Origin: an uncultured Clostridia bacterium
GTDB taxonomy: Bacteria > Bacillota > Clostridia > Christensenellales > Aristaeellaceae
Length of the DNA: 40,259 bases
Direction: 5' to 3'
NCBI GenBank assembly: GCA_934663625.1
Contig: CAKUKP010000014.1
Span: 1 to 40,259, forward strand
In this document: in pieces, positions 7,909 to 15,630 of the stretch
Layout of the letters: each line of letters begins with the position of its first letter
Position numbering within the stretch: position 1 is the stretch's first letter
Notes under the pieces: model-generated
Told to the model about the DNA's origin: nothing
The model's database searches: none
What the model saw: the letters and a program-made list of their open reading frames with translations, nothing else
Position numbers and translations under genes: made by a program

Positions 7909-7936
7909 ATTGTAGCCATTGTTTGGGATACTTCAA
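7909..7936 (-). promoter_or_regulatory. Promoter of the truncated trmO
   Basis: On the minus strand TTGAAG (7936-7931), 16 bp, TACAAT (7914-7909). The transcription start would fall near 7902, at the edge of the palindrome. Confidence 0.6.
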
Positions 7937-7960
7937 TCCCTCTTTGAAAATCTCAACGAT

Positions 7961-8944
7961 TTATAAATCCAGCGCCGGAAGCAATGCATCTTCGATAAAA
8001 TCCACGCGATCGAACACGGCGGGTTTAAAATACGATGCGACCGCCGCAGCAACGTTCTTCTGTGGATTTATGTAGATCACATTGCCGCTGTTGCCGATGG
8101 CGGCATAGATATTCCGATCCGGATGAATGATCCACCAGAGATAGCCGTAGGACATCCCGCGAAACCAATCGTTTTCCACCGCGCGCGGCGCGGTCATTTC
8201 CGCTATCCATTTTTCAGATACGATGCGCTGTCCGGCATAGGCGCCGTTTTGCAGACAGAGCAAACCGATCTTCGCCATATCCGCGGCGCTCATACACAGC
8301 CCGTAGCCGGGCGTGCCCAGTCCCTGCGGATCGGCAAACCAGATATTGCCCTTCGGCTGGCGATCGGTAGTGAAATGCTTATGCTCCTGCGCCGTATGTG
8401 CAAAATAGTTTTCGTGATCCGGAATGCCCAGCGGACGAAACAGCGCCTGATTGGCGAAATCCACGGTTTTCATGCCGGTCGCGCGCGCCAGAATGCCGGA
8501 CAGGATGTGCAGGCACACGGTGCGATAATCGAAATCTCCGGTAATTCCACGCCTGCCGCCGAGAAAATCCAGCGAAGCGTTCGTCCAGTTTTCGCTGGAA
8601 CAGACCTTCGTCCACGGATCGCCCTTTCCCTTGTAGGGCGCGCGCATGGTCAGAAGGTGTTTGATCGTTACATTCTGGATCGTCTTTTCCCCGCGCTTTA
8701 CGGCGTATTCCGGAAAATAGGAAAGCACGCGATCTTCAACGCTTCCGATCATGCCGCGATCGATCGCAATTCCCGTGAGCAGCGCCATCACGCTCTTGGT
8801 AGCGGACATGATGTGCGTGCAATCCGTTTTGCGATAGCCGTTCCATTCCGCGGAATAGACCTCGCTTCCATTTTGAATTACTGCGATCTGGCAGATATTC
8901 GACTGCCTTTTCTGAATACAGGCGTACAATTCTTCACGTTTCAT
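7961..8944 (-). CDS. Serine hydrolase of the beta-lactamase / penicillin-binding-protein-like (class C fold) family
   Basis: The 327-residue protein has the nucleophile motif S-x-x-K as SATK (Ser47, Lys50) in HIMSATKSVMALLTGIAIDR, then KHLLTMRA, a DFDYRTVCLHILSGIL segment where the second motif (Tyr-x-Asn) is expected, AADMAKIGLL, YGYLWWI, and GNSGNVIYINP at the place of the third (H/K-x-G) motif. The fold is used by esterases, peptidases and class C beta-lactamases; the substrate cannot be predicted. No signal peptide is seen, so it is probably cytoplasmic, which argues against a drug-resistance role. GGAGGA lies about 10 nt before the ATG. It follows the sugar operon on the same strand but is separated by a terminator. 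Confidence 0.85.
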   Translation of the reverse strand: MKREELYACIQKRQSNICQIAVIQNGSEVYSAEWNGYRKTDCTHIMSATKSVMALLTGIAIDRGMIGSVEDRVLSYFPEYAVKRGEKTIQNVTIKHLLTMRAPYKGKGDPWTKVCSSENWTNASLDFLGGRRGITGDFDYRTVCLHILSGILARATGMKTVDFANQALFRPLGIPDHENYFAHTAQEHKHFTTDRQPKGNIWFADPQGLGTPGYGLCMSAADMAKIGLLCLQNGAYAGQRIVSEKWIAEMTAPRAVENDWFRGMSYGYLWWIIHPDRNIYAAIGNSGNVIYINPQKNVAAAVASYFKPAVFDRVDFIEDALLPALDL

Positions 8945-9018
8945 AGGCTGATTTTCCTCCGGTTCAAATCTTTCGCATCATTGTAGCACGATTAAAAATG
9001 ATTTTCCAGCCCTATAAA

Positions 9019-9059
9019 AACGAAAATTTGCCGTCCGGTTGCAATGAACCGGACGGCAA
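9019..9059 (-). terminator. Terminator of the sugar transporter operon
   Basis: TTGCCGTCCGGTT (9028-9040) and AACCGGACGGCAA (9047-9059) form a perfect 13-bp stem with a 6-nt loop. On the minus strand it is followed by ATTTTCGTTTTT. It lies 14 bp after yjfF. Confidence 0.9.
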
Positions 9060-9072
9060 TGCCTGCTTCTAT

Positions 9073-10125
9073 TCAGGAAGCCTTTTTGCGGTTGGAGTAG
9101 GTAACCACCGCGCGCTGAATGCAGATGAACAGCAGCAGCAGCGCGCCGGTCGCGATCTTGCCCCACCAGGAATTCAGATTGCCCGCGAAGGTAATCAGCG
9201 CGGGGATTACAGATTTGAGCAGCACGCCGAACATCGTGCCCACCATGTAGCCAACGCCGCCGGTAAGCAGCGTTCCGCCGATAACGGCGCAGGAGATGAC
9301 CTCCAGTTCGCCGCCCTGCAGCGCCATATTCCAGCCGGATTTTACCACCAGCACGTAGGCGATGCCCGCGATTACGGAGCAGAAGCCGTTGAACGCGTAC
9401 ACGATCACCTTCGTTTTGCCGACCGGCAGACCCATCAGCCTGGCAGACTGTTCATTGCCGCCGATGGCATATACGTTTCTGCCGAAGCGGGTCTTCTGCA
9501 TGATGATCGTACCGATGATGATCATCGCGAGGAATACCAGAACGTTCAGGTTCAAAAACGCGATGGGCTTGATCTTCACCCATTCCCCATCCACCAGATG
9601 CTTGAAATAAATCTTGAAGCCCGCAAGGCTGTCGATCATCGGATGCGATACGGAGATGGATTCGCGGCTGATCAGCGAACATACGCCGCGCGCGAGGAAG
9701 TTTCCGGTCAGCGTCGTGATGAACGGCGGTACGTTCAGGTAATGGATCGTCGCGCCCTGTAGCGCGCCCAGACCCACGCCCATCACGAGCGAAGCCAGCA
9801 TACATATGATGGGATGAATGCCCAGCACGGTGCTGCCATAGGCGATGAACATGCCGGTCAGGCACGCGATCGAAGCGACGGACAGATCGATGCCGCCAGT
9901 GATCAGCACCATCGTCATACCCACGGCGGATATGCCGTAATAGGCGTTATCCACGAACATATTAACGAACGTACGCAGCGTTGTAAAGCCCACGCCGCCG
10001 AACATGATCGCGCCGAAGATATAGATGATCAGAAAGATGCCGACGGTGGCGTACACCATGATGTACTTGGGGTTGAGCAGCCTGCCGATCAGGGATTGGC
10101 GGGGCGTAATTTTACGATCAGACAT
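9073..10125 (-). CDS. yjfF: Sugar ABC transporter permease, YjfF-like
   Basis: The 350-residue protein is a multispanning permease of the BPD_transp_2 (RbsC/AraH) type. Typical blocks are DNAYYGISAVGMTMVLITGG with IDLSVAS, ARGVCSLISRESISVSHPMI, TRFGRNVYAIGGNEQSARLMG and VIGGTLLTGGVGYMVGTMFG, and the order of these matches E. coli YjfF closely. With YtfT it would form the membrane channel of a galactofuranose/galactose-type importer. It starts 1 nt after the ytfT stop, with AGGGGGCG as ribosome site inside the ytfT end, and is the last gene of the operon. Confidence 0.92.
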   Translation of the reverse strand: MSDRKITPRQSLIGRLLNPKYIMVYATVGIFLIIYIFGAIMFGGVGFTTLRTFVNMFVDNAYYGISAVGMTMVLITGGIDLSVASIACLTGMFIAYGSTVLGIHPIICMLASLVMGVGLGALQGATIHYLNVPPFITTLTGNFLARGVCSLISRESISVSHPMIDSLAGFKIYFKHLVDGEWVKIKPIAFLNLNVLVFLAMIIIGTIIMQKTRFGRNVYAIGGNEQSARLMGLPVGKTKVIVYAFNGFCSVIAGIAYVLVVKSGWNMALQGGELEVISCAVIGGTLLTGGVGYMVGTMFGVLLKSVIPALITFAGNLNSWWGKIATGALLLLFICIQRAVVTYSNRKKAS

Positions 10126-10126
10126 A

Positions 10127-11212
10127 TTATGCGCCCCCTTTCGCCGCTACGCGGCTCGTTTCACGCATCTTTGCACGCTTTGCCATCCAGTTGCGCACCG
10201 GTTCGGATTGCAGTACGATAACCACCGCGATGATCAGCGCCTTGAACGCCATTGTCGCTTCCGACGCAATGCCGAAGTAATAAACGAACGTTACGATCGT
10301 TCGGATGATGATCGAACCGATCACCGTGCCCGCCAGCGAGAATTTACCGCCGGACATGCTGGTGCCGCCGATAACCACCGCCAGAATCGCATCCGTTTCA
10401 TAGTTGATGCCCGCGTTGTTGGAATCGTTGGACATGATGCGGCTGGAATAGATCAGACCCGCAATGCCGGAGAGCAGACCCGTGAGCGCGAATACGATGA
10501 AGATAACGCGCTTTGCATTGATGCCGGACAATCTGGACGCTTCGCGGTTGATGCCGACGGATTCAACAAACGTGCCGAACGCCGTTTTGCGAACGAAGAT
10601 CGCCACCGCCGCCACGACGATTACCGATATCACAATCGGCGTGGGCAGCCATAGGCACGATCCCTGCCCGATCCAGCGGAAGGGCGAATAGAGCGTGGTA
10701 AACTGCTTGCCGTCGGTCAGAATCTGCGCCACGCCGCGGCCGCAGACCATCAGAATCAGCGTCGCGATAATCGGCTGCAGGCCCAGCTGGCCAACCATCA
10801 AACCGTTGAACAGGCCCATCAACAGGCATACCGCCAGCGGCACCAGAATGACGATGACGAACGGATACACCGTGTAATCGCCCGGCGTGGTATAGAGCGG
10901 ATTGGTGGGATCCCAGCGCATAAACTTCAGCGCGAACGCACCCGATACCGCCACCAGCGCGCCGACGGACAGATCCGTGCCGCCCAGCGCGATGACCAGT
11001 GTCATGCCCATGGCGATGATCGTGATTTCCGCCGAACGATTCAGAATATCGATCAGACTGCCGTACAGCATGCCCGTGCTGGGCTGATAGCTGATTTTAA
11101 AGAAATCGGGGCGCACGATCAGGCACACCAGCAGAATCAGCATTTCCGCAATCACCGCCCAGGTGATCTTGGATCGCATCAGCTGCGAAAAATCTATTTT
11201 CTTTCGTTTCAC
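10127..11212 (-). CDS. ytfT: Sugar ABC transporter permease, YtfT-like
   Basis: The 361-residue permease starts with GTG, which overlaps the ATPase stop (GTGA), so the two are coupled. Family blocks are ILNRSAEITIIAMGMTLVIA followed by LGGTDLSVGA, GLFNGLMVGQLGLQPIIATLI, FGTFVESVGINREASRLSGI and AVVIGGTSMSGGKFSLAGTV. Two different permeases in a row are typical of the ytfQRT-yjfF arrangement and suggest a heterodimeric channel. Confidence 0.92.
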   Translation of the reverse strand: MKRKKIDFSQLMRSKITWAVIAEMLILLVCLIVRPDFFKISYQPSTGMLYGSLIDILNRSAEITIIAMGMTLVIALGGTDLSVGALVAVSGAFALKFMRWDPTNPLYTTPGDYTVYPFVIVILVPLAVCLLMGLFNGLMVGQLGLQPIIATLILMVCGRGVAQILTDGKQFTTLYSPFRWIGQGSCLWLPTPIVISVIVVAAVAIFVRKTAFGTFVESVGINREASRLSGINAKRVIFIVFALTGLLSGIAGLIYSSRIMSNDSNNAGINYETDAILAVVIGGTSMSGGKFSLAGTVIGSIIIRTIVTFVYYFGIASEATMAFKALIIAVVIVLQSEPVRNWMAKRAKMRETSRVAAKGGA

Positions 11213-12729
11213 GCCTCGTCACCCCCTGCCTTCGTACCCTCCGCGATCACATTCAAGATCATCTGCTGGGTGCAGTTTTCGCCGTCCAGCTCCGCGACCT
11301 TCTTTCGATCGCGCATAACCTCGATGCGGTTCGAACAGCGAATGATTTCATCCAGCTCGGACGATATGAAGATGACCGATACGCCGTCGTTGCACATTTC
11401 CAGCATCAGACGCTGAATTTCCGCCTTCGCGCCGACGTCGATGCCGCGCGTGGGCTCATCCAGAATCAGCACATCGGGATGGGTCGCCATCCAGCGCGCC
11501 AGAATTACCTTCTGCTGGTTGCCGCCGGAAAGTTCGCCGATTTTCTTTTCCGCGTCCGGCGTGGCGATGGAGAGCGCCTTGATGTATTTATCCGCCAGCG
11601 CGTTCTGTTCCGCGCGGGAGATGGGATGCATAAATCCCCGCCGCGCCTGAATCGCCAGCATAATGTTTTCGCGAATGGACAAATCGGCGATGATGCCATC
11701 GCGCTTTCGATCCTCCGGACAGAAGGCGATGCCGTTCATCATGGCATTGTAGGGCTGCTTGACTTCAACCGTTTTGCCCTTTACCTTCATTTCGCCCTTG
11801 ACGGCCTTCTTTGCGCCGAAGATCATTTCTGCCGTTTCCGTGCGGCCGGAGCCAAGCAGACCCGCAAAGCCCATCAGTTCGCCCTTCTTCAGCGAAAGCG
11901 AAATATCCTCCACCGATCCCGGAATGCCCAGATGACTCGCCGTGAGCATGTATTCCGCATCCGGACGTACATCGGCGCGCTTCAGATTGAAGATCACATC
12001 CATATCCTTGCCGATCATCTTCGTGACCAGTTCCAGCTTGGTGATTTCATCAATACCGTAGGTGCCGATCAGCTGACCGTTGCGCAATATCGTCATGCGA
12101 TCCGAAATGGCGTACACCTGATCCAGAAAATGGGTAATAAAGATGATGCCCATGCCCGCGCTCTTCAAATCGCGCACCACATCGAACAACAGCTGCACTT
12201 CGTTATCGTCCAGCGAGGACGTAGGCTCATCCAGAATCAGGATCTTCGCCTGTATATCCACGGCGCGGGCGATCGCCACCATTTGCTGAATCGCCGTAGA
12301 ATAATATGAAAGCGGACGCGTAACATCGATGTTCAGATGGAATCTGGCCATCAATTCCTTCGCGCGCCTATTGATTTCCTTCCAATTGATCTGATGATGC
12401 TTCATGGGCTGTCTGCCCACGAAGATATTTTCCGCTACCGTAAGATTCGGGCAGAGGTTGACCTCCTGATATACGGTAGAAATGCCCATATCGATGGCCG
12501 CCTGCGGATTGACCGGCGTAATTTCCCTGCCATCGAGCAGAATCGTGCCCGCATCCTTGTGATGCACGCCCGTAAGACACTTAATCAGCGTGGATTTTCC
12601 CGCACCGTTTTCTCCCAGCAAGGCATGAACTTCGCCCTCGCGCAGGCTGAAATCCACCTTGTCCAGAGCCTTTACGCCGGGAAACTGAATTTCAATGCCC
12701 CGCATTTCCAAGATGCATTTGTCCGGCAA
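11209..12729 (-). CDS. ytfR: Sugar ABC transporter ATP-binding protein, YtfR-like
   Basis: This is a double-nucleotide-binding-domain ATPase of about 506 residues. The first domain has LLGENGAGKSTLIK (Walker A) and LILDEPTSSLD (Walker B); the second has a degenerate Walker A region (GLLGSGRTETAEMIFG), the signature LSGGNQQKVILARW and LILDEPTRGID. The sequence HFLDQVYAISDRMTILRNG is strongly YtfR-like. The GTG at 12738 directly abuts the AGGGGA ribosome site and cannot be well used; TTG at 12729, 8 nt from that site, is chosen. It lies about 100 bp behind ytfQ, with a strong hairpin between them. Confidence 0.93.
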   Translation of the reverse strand: MPDKCILEMRGIEIQFPGVKALDKVDFSLREGEVHALLGENGAGKSTLIKCLTGVHHKDAGTILLDGREITPVNPQAAIDMGISTVYQEVNLCPNLTVAENIFVGRQPMKHHQINWKEINRRAKELMARFHLNIDVTRPLSYYSTAIQQMVAIARAVDIQAKILILDEPTSSLDDNEVQLLFDVVRDLKSAGMGIIFITHFLDQVYAISDRMTILRNGQLIGTYGIDEITKLELVTKMIGKDMDVIFNLKRADVRPDAEYMLTASHLGIPGSVEDISLSLKKGELMGFAGLLGSGRTETAEMIFGAKKAVKGEMKVKGKTVEVKQPYNAMMNGIAFCPEDRKRDGIIADLSIRENIMLAIQARRGFMHPISRAEQNALADKYIKALSIATPDAEKKIGELSGGNQQKVILARWMATHPDVLILDEPTRGIDVGAKAEIQRLMLEMCNDGVSVIFISSELDEIIRCSNRIEVMRDRKKVAELDGENCTQQMILNVIAEGTKAGGDEA

Positions 12730-12772
12730 AAGTATCACTCCCCTGTATATGATCCATGATCAACATGGCAAC

Positions 12773-12800
12773 GCGGGGCGGACGAAACCGCCCGCCCCGC
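12773..12800. repeat. Intercistronic GC-rich hairpin between ytfQ and ytfR
   Basis: GCGGGGC...GCCCCGC plus inner GG/CC pairs make a very stable stem-loop without a following T-run. Such hairpins behind binding-protein genes commonly protect the upstream mRNA or reduce read-through, so that more binding protein than transporter is made. That role here is inferred. Confidence 0.65.
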
Positions 12801-12838
12801 CGCTCCGCCGCGATGCGACTGAGCGTTATTTGCGTGTA

Positions 12839-13828
12839 TTAGTATACGCGCTGGTCGATGACGTCCGCCGCCAGAACGGAGGTGGTGCCTTCAACTTCGA
12901 TGCCGCCTACGCAGTCGAACACGCCTTCGGAAGGATGGATAACCGTCTTATCGAAGGTTTCGCCCGCTTCCAGCGCTTCGATGGTGGGCACTACGAAATC
13001 CGCGTACAGGGGGGTGCATTCCACGGTGGCGTTCATTTCGCCCGCAACGATGGATTCGAACGCAGCCTTAACGGAGTCGCAGCCAACGATGATGATGTCC
13101 TTGCCCGGAACCTTGCCGGCGGCCTTGATGGCGTCGATCGCGCCCAGCGCCATATCGTCGTTCTGAGCGATCAGCACATCGATCTTATCTACGGACTTCA
13201 GCCAGCTCTCCATCAGCGCCTGACCTTCAGCGCGGGTGAAGTTGCCGCTGGACTGTGCGACGACCTTCATGTTCGGATAATCCGCCAGCGCCGCCAGATT
13301 GCCTTCGGTACGGCCAACCTGCGCGTCGGAACCGGTGGTGCCTTCCATGATGGCAACGGCGATTTCTTCTTCACCGCGGCCGATGCTCTTCATGTATTCG
13401 CCCGCCCACTGAATCTGACGACGGCCTTCCAGCGGGAAGTCTCCGCCGAAAGCGGCTACGTAATCGATCTTATCTGCGCAGTCCGGAATGCGGTCCAGCA
13501 GCAGCAGCGGGATTTCCGCTTCGTTTACTTCCGCCAGCACTTCATCCCAGCCGGTGGATACAACGCCGGTGAACAGGATGTAGTCAACGCCCTGGGTGAT
13601 GAAGTTGCGCAGCGCCTTGATCTGGTTTTCCTGCTTCTGCTGACCATCATCGTAGATCAGCTCCCAGCCTTCGTGGGCTTCGATTGCAGAGCATACGTTA
13701 TCGGTGTTCGCGGTACGCCAGTCGGATTCCTGACCGATCTGAGAGAACGCGATCTTCAGCGCGAATGCATTGCCGCATACGCCCAGCGCCAGTACCAGCG
13801 CCAGTACCAGAACCAACAGTTTCTTCAT
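12839..13828 (-). CDS. ytfQ: Sugar-binding protein of ABC transporter, YtfQ-like
   Basis: The 329-residue protein has a signal peptide (MKKLLVLVLALVLALGVCGNAFA, cut after AFA by position). The mature part matches YtfQ over its full length: IAFSQIGQESDWRTANTDN, YDDGQQKQENQIKALRNFI, LLLLDRIPDCADKI, VVAQSSGNFTRAEGQALMES and LIAQNDDMALGAIDAIKAAG. In E. coli YtfQ binds galactofuranose and galactopyranose; the same ligand class is likely but not proven. A Cys occurs in the signal (GVC), but it is not a normal lipobox. AGGAGGAG is the ribosome site. It heads the transporter genes behind its own promoter. Confidence 0.92.
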   Translation of the reverse strand: MKKLLVLVLALVLALGVCGNAFALKIAFSQIGQESDWRTANTDNVCSAIEAHEGWELIYDDGQQKQENQIKALRNFITQGVDYILFTGVVSTGWDEVLAEVNEAEIPLLLLDRIPDCADKIDYVAAFGGDFPLEGRRQIQWAGEYMKSIGRGEEEIAVAIMEGTTGSDAQVGRTEGNLAALADYPNMKVVAQSSGNFTRAEGQALMESWLKSVDKIDVLIAQNDDMALGAIDAIKAAGKVPGKDIIIVGCDSVKAAFESIVAGEMNATVECTPLYADFVVPTIEALEAGETFDKTVIHPSEGVFDCVGGIEVEGTTSVLAADVIDQRVY

Positions 13829-13874
13829 GAGTTTACTCCTCCTATCCTATTTGGGCTTTCCGCCCTCTGATTGC

Positions 13875-13880
13875 ATTATA
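13875..13880 (-). promoter_or_regulatory. -10 element of the ytfQRT-yjfF promoter
   Basis: TATAAT on the minus strand, about 47 bp before the ATG. The best -35 at 17 bp is TTTATG (13903-13898), a 3 of 6 match, as expected for an activator-dependent promoter. Confidence 0.6.
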
Positions 13881-13888
13881 TCTGATTT

Positions 13889-13915
13889 TACATTCCACAT
13901 AAACACAATTCATTC
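13889..13915 (-). promoter_or_regulatory. Direct repeats upstream of ytfQ (putative AraC-type regulator site)
   Basis: On the minus strand GAATGAA (13915-13909) and GAATGTA (13895-13889) are exactly 20 bp apart, two helical turns, and overlap the weak -35. AraC-family regulators often bind such pairs. The adjacent response regulator gene is the obvious candidate; this is inference. Confidence 0.4.
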
Positions 13916-13941
13916 TTTTTGATGTTCATTTTTTACCTGAA

Positions 13942-13976
13942 TTGCCGCGCACACAGGCAAACTATGTGCGCGGCAA
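13942..13976. repeat. 12-bp-arm hairpin between response regulator gene and ytfQ
   Basis: TTGCCGCGCACA and TGTGCGCGGCAA are perfect complements around an 11-nt loop. There is no T-run on either side, so it may be a partial terminator or mRNA-end stabiliser behind the regulator gene. Confidence 0.6.
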
Positions 13977-14022
13977 GGCGTATATTCGTGAAATTGTTGT
14001 GTTTTCTTCCTGAATATTTATA

Positions 14023-15627
14023 TTATTTTCGGTCGGACGATACGCCGATCTTATCATCCTTGCGGAAATCGCGCGGCGAAAGACCGGTATTCTTTTTAAA
14101 CAGGTAGCTAAAGTAGTGCGGATCGTTGTATCCCACGGCATACGCCACATCGCCCGTTCGCATGGTTTTATCCGTCAAAAGCTCCTTCGCGCGCTGCATG
14201 CGCACCTGCGTGAGATATTCCGTAAACGTTACGCCCATTTCCTGCGAAAACACGGTGCAGAAATGGTTGTTGGAAAGCGCGACGTGCGAAGCCACATCGT
14301 GCAGCGTAAGGTTTGAATCGGAAAAATGCTCCTCGATGTACGCCCGCGCCACGCGCAGCACGCTTCCGTAGCGCGCGGAGCCCTGCATATCGCGAAATAC
14401 CAGCGCGCGGCGGAGCATATCGCCGCACACGGGCAGCAGTTCTTCGATGGTCAAAAGGGCGTTCTTCGATCGGGACGCGGCGGGAATGACCGCATCCGGA
14501 TCGCCGCCGTTTTCGCGGATGATGTGCGCCGCCGCGAGCATCATTTCCACGTAGAAATAATTCGCCATCATGGCGGACTGCGAAGCCGCGCCGTCCAGCC
14601 CATCCACGTATTCCTGCAATATGCGCTCCACATCCACTGCGGTCGCGTACTTCAGCCGTTCCGTGAGCGGCGATGCGTCCATGCCGGAGAGCGGGATCAC
14701 CGCATCCTCCGAAACATCCTGCCAGCCCATGATCCTGTGCTGATCGTTTTCCACGTTGGTGGACAGCATATGATCCAATATGCGCCGAGCGTCGCGCAGC
14801 GATTTCGGGATATCGCGGAGCGATTCCGTATCCGCGCCGATCGCCACCAGCAGGCGCACATCGGTGCTTCGTTCCACATCGTATTCCGCCGCCTGCGCAA
14901 GCCCGTAGGCGCGCTCCTCCAGATCGCTGGCGCTGTCGCCCATCACCAGGAAGGAAAATCCGCCGTATTCGCGGCACAGATAGGCTGTTCCGCCGCTGCC
15001 CTCGGACAGGCGTTCCAGCACGCCCTGCGCGGCGATCATGTTTTCCTCGGAATCCGGTTCGGGCATCGGGCGCAGCAGCATCACCAGATACCGCTTCGCC
15101 AGCAGGTTCATCTGAATGCTTCGGGCGTTTTGCAGAATGCGTTCGCTGTTTGCGCCGCTGTACAAATCGGTGAGCAGCTTTTCCCGAAGCAGCCTTCCGG
15201 TGTTTAACATCTGTTCGCGGTACGCCTGCATGCTGGCGCGCTGGCGCTTATCCTCCTGAATGCGCGCGACGATGCGATCCAGCACGGCGCGCAGCTCCTG
15301 CCCGCTGACGGGCTTGAGCAGATATTCCTTCACGCCCAGCGATATCGCCTCGCGCGCATACTGAAAATCATCATAGCCGGACAGGATGATGATGTACACC
15401 CACGGCATGCTCTGCGATACCCTTCGGCACAGCTCCAGTCCATCCATAAACGGCATACGGATATCGGTAATCAGGATATCCGGCTTCTCATCCTGAATCA
15501 TACTCAGCGCGATTTCCCCATCCGGCGCTTCGCCCACCAGCCGAAATTCGGTTTCCTCCCACGGAAAATTGGATCGTATGCCCTCGCGCACGACGATTTC
15601 ATCATCCACCAGAAATACCTTGTACAT
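14023..15627 (-). CDS. YesN-type response regulator with AraC DNA-binding domain
   Basis: The 534-residue protein has a receiver domain (VFLVDDE, phospho-acceptor Asp55 in ILITDIRMPFMDG, LSGYDDFQYA, KEYLLKPV), a long linker of about 290 residues and a C-terminal AraC helix-turn-helix pair (LTLHDVASHVALSNNHFC then FSQEMGVTFTEYL, and VAYAVGYNDPHYFSYLFKK). It starts 3 nt after the kinase gene, with GAGGAG as ribosome site. It most likely activates the ytfQ promoter just downstream in response to extracellular sugar. Confidence 0.93.
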   Translation of the reverse strand: MYKVFLVDDEIVVREGIRSNFPWEETEFRLVGEAPDGEIALSMIQDEKPDILITDIRMPFMDGLELCRRVSQSMPWVYIIILSGYDDFQYAREAISLGVKEYLLKPVSGQELRAVLDRIVARIQEDKRQRASMQAYREQMLNTGRLLREKLLTDLYSGANSERILQNARSIQMNLLAKRYLVMLLRPMPEPDSEENMIAAQGVLERLSEGSGGTAYLCREYGGFSFLVMGDSASDLEERAYGLAQAAEYDVERSTDVRLLVAIGADTESLRDIPKSLRDARRILDHMLSTNVENDQHRIMGWQDVSEDAVIPLSGMDASPLTERLKYATAVDVERILQEYVDGLDGAASQSAMMANYFYVEMMLAAAHIIRENGGDPDAVIPAASRSKNALLTIEELLPVCGDMLRRALVFRDMQGSARYGSVLRVARAYIEEHFSDSNLTLHDVASHVALSNNHFCTVFSQEMGVTFTEYLTQVRMQRAKELLTDKTMRTGDVAYAVGYNDPHYFSYLFKKNTGLSPRDFRKDDKIGVSSDRK

Positions 15628-15630
15628 CTT

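Noticed and set aside
13757..13828. Lipoprotein signal in YtfQ (GVC near residue 18)
   Set aside because: Val before Cys breaks the lipobox; a normal signal-peptidase site after AFA fits better.
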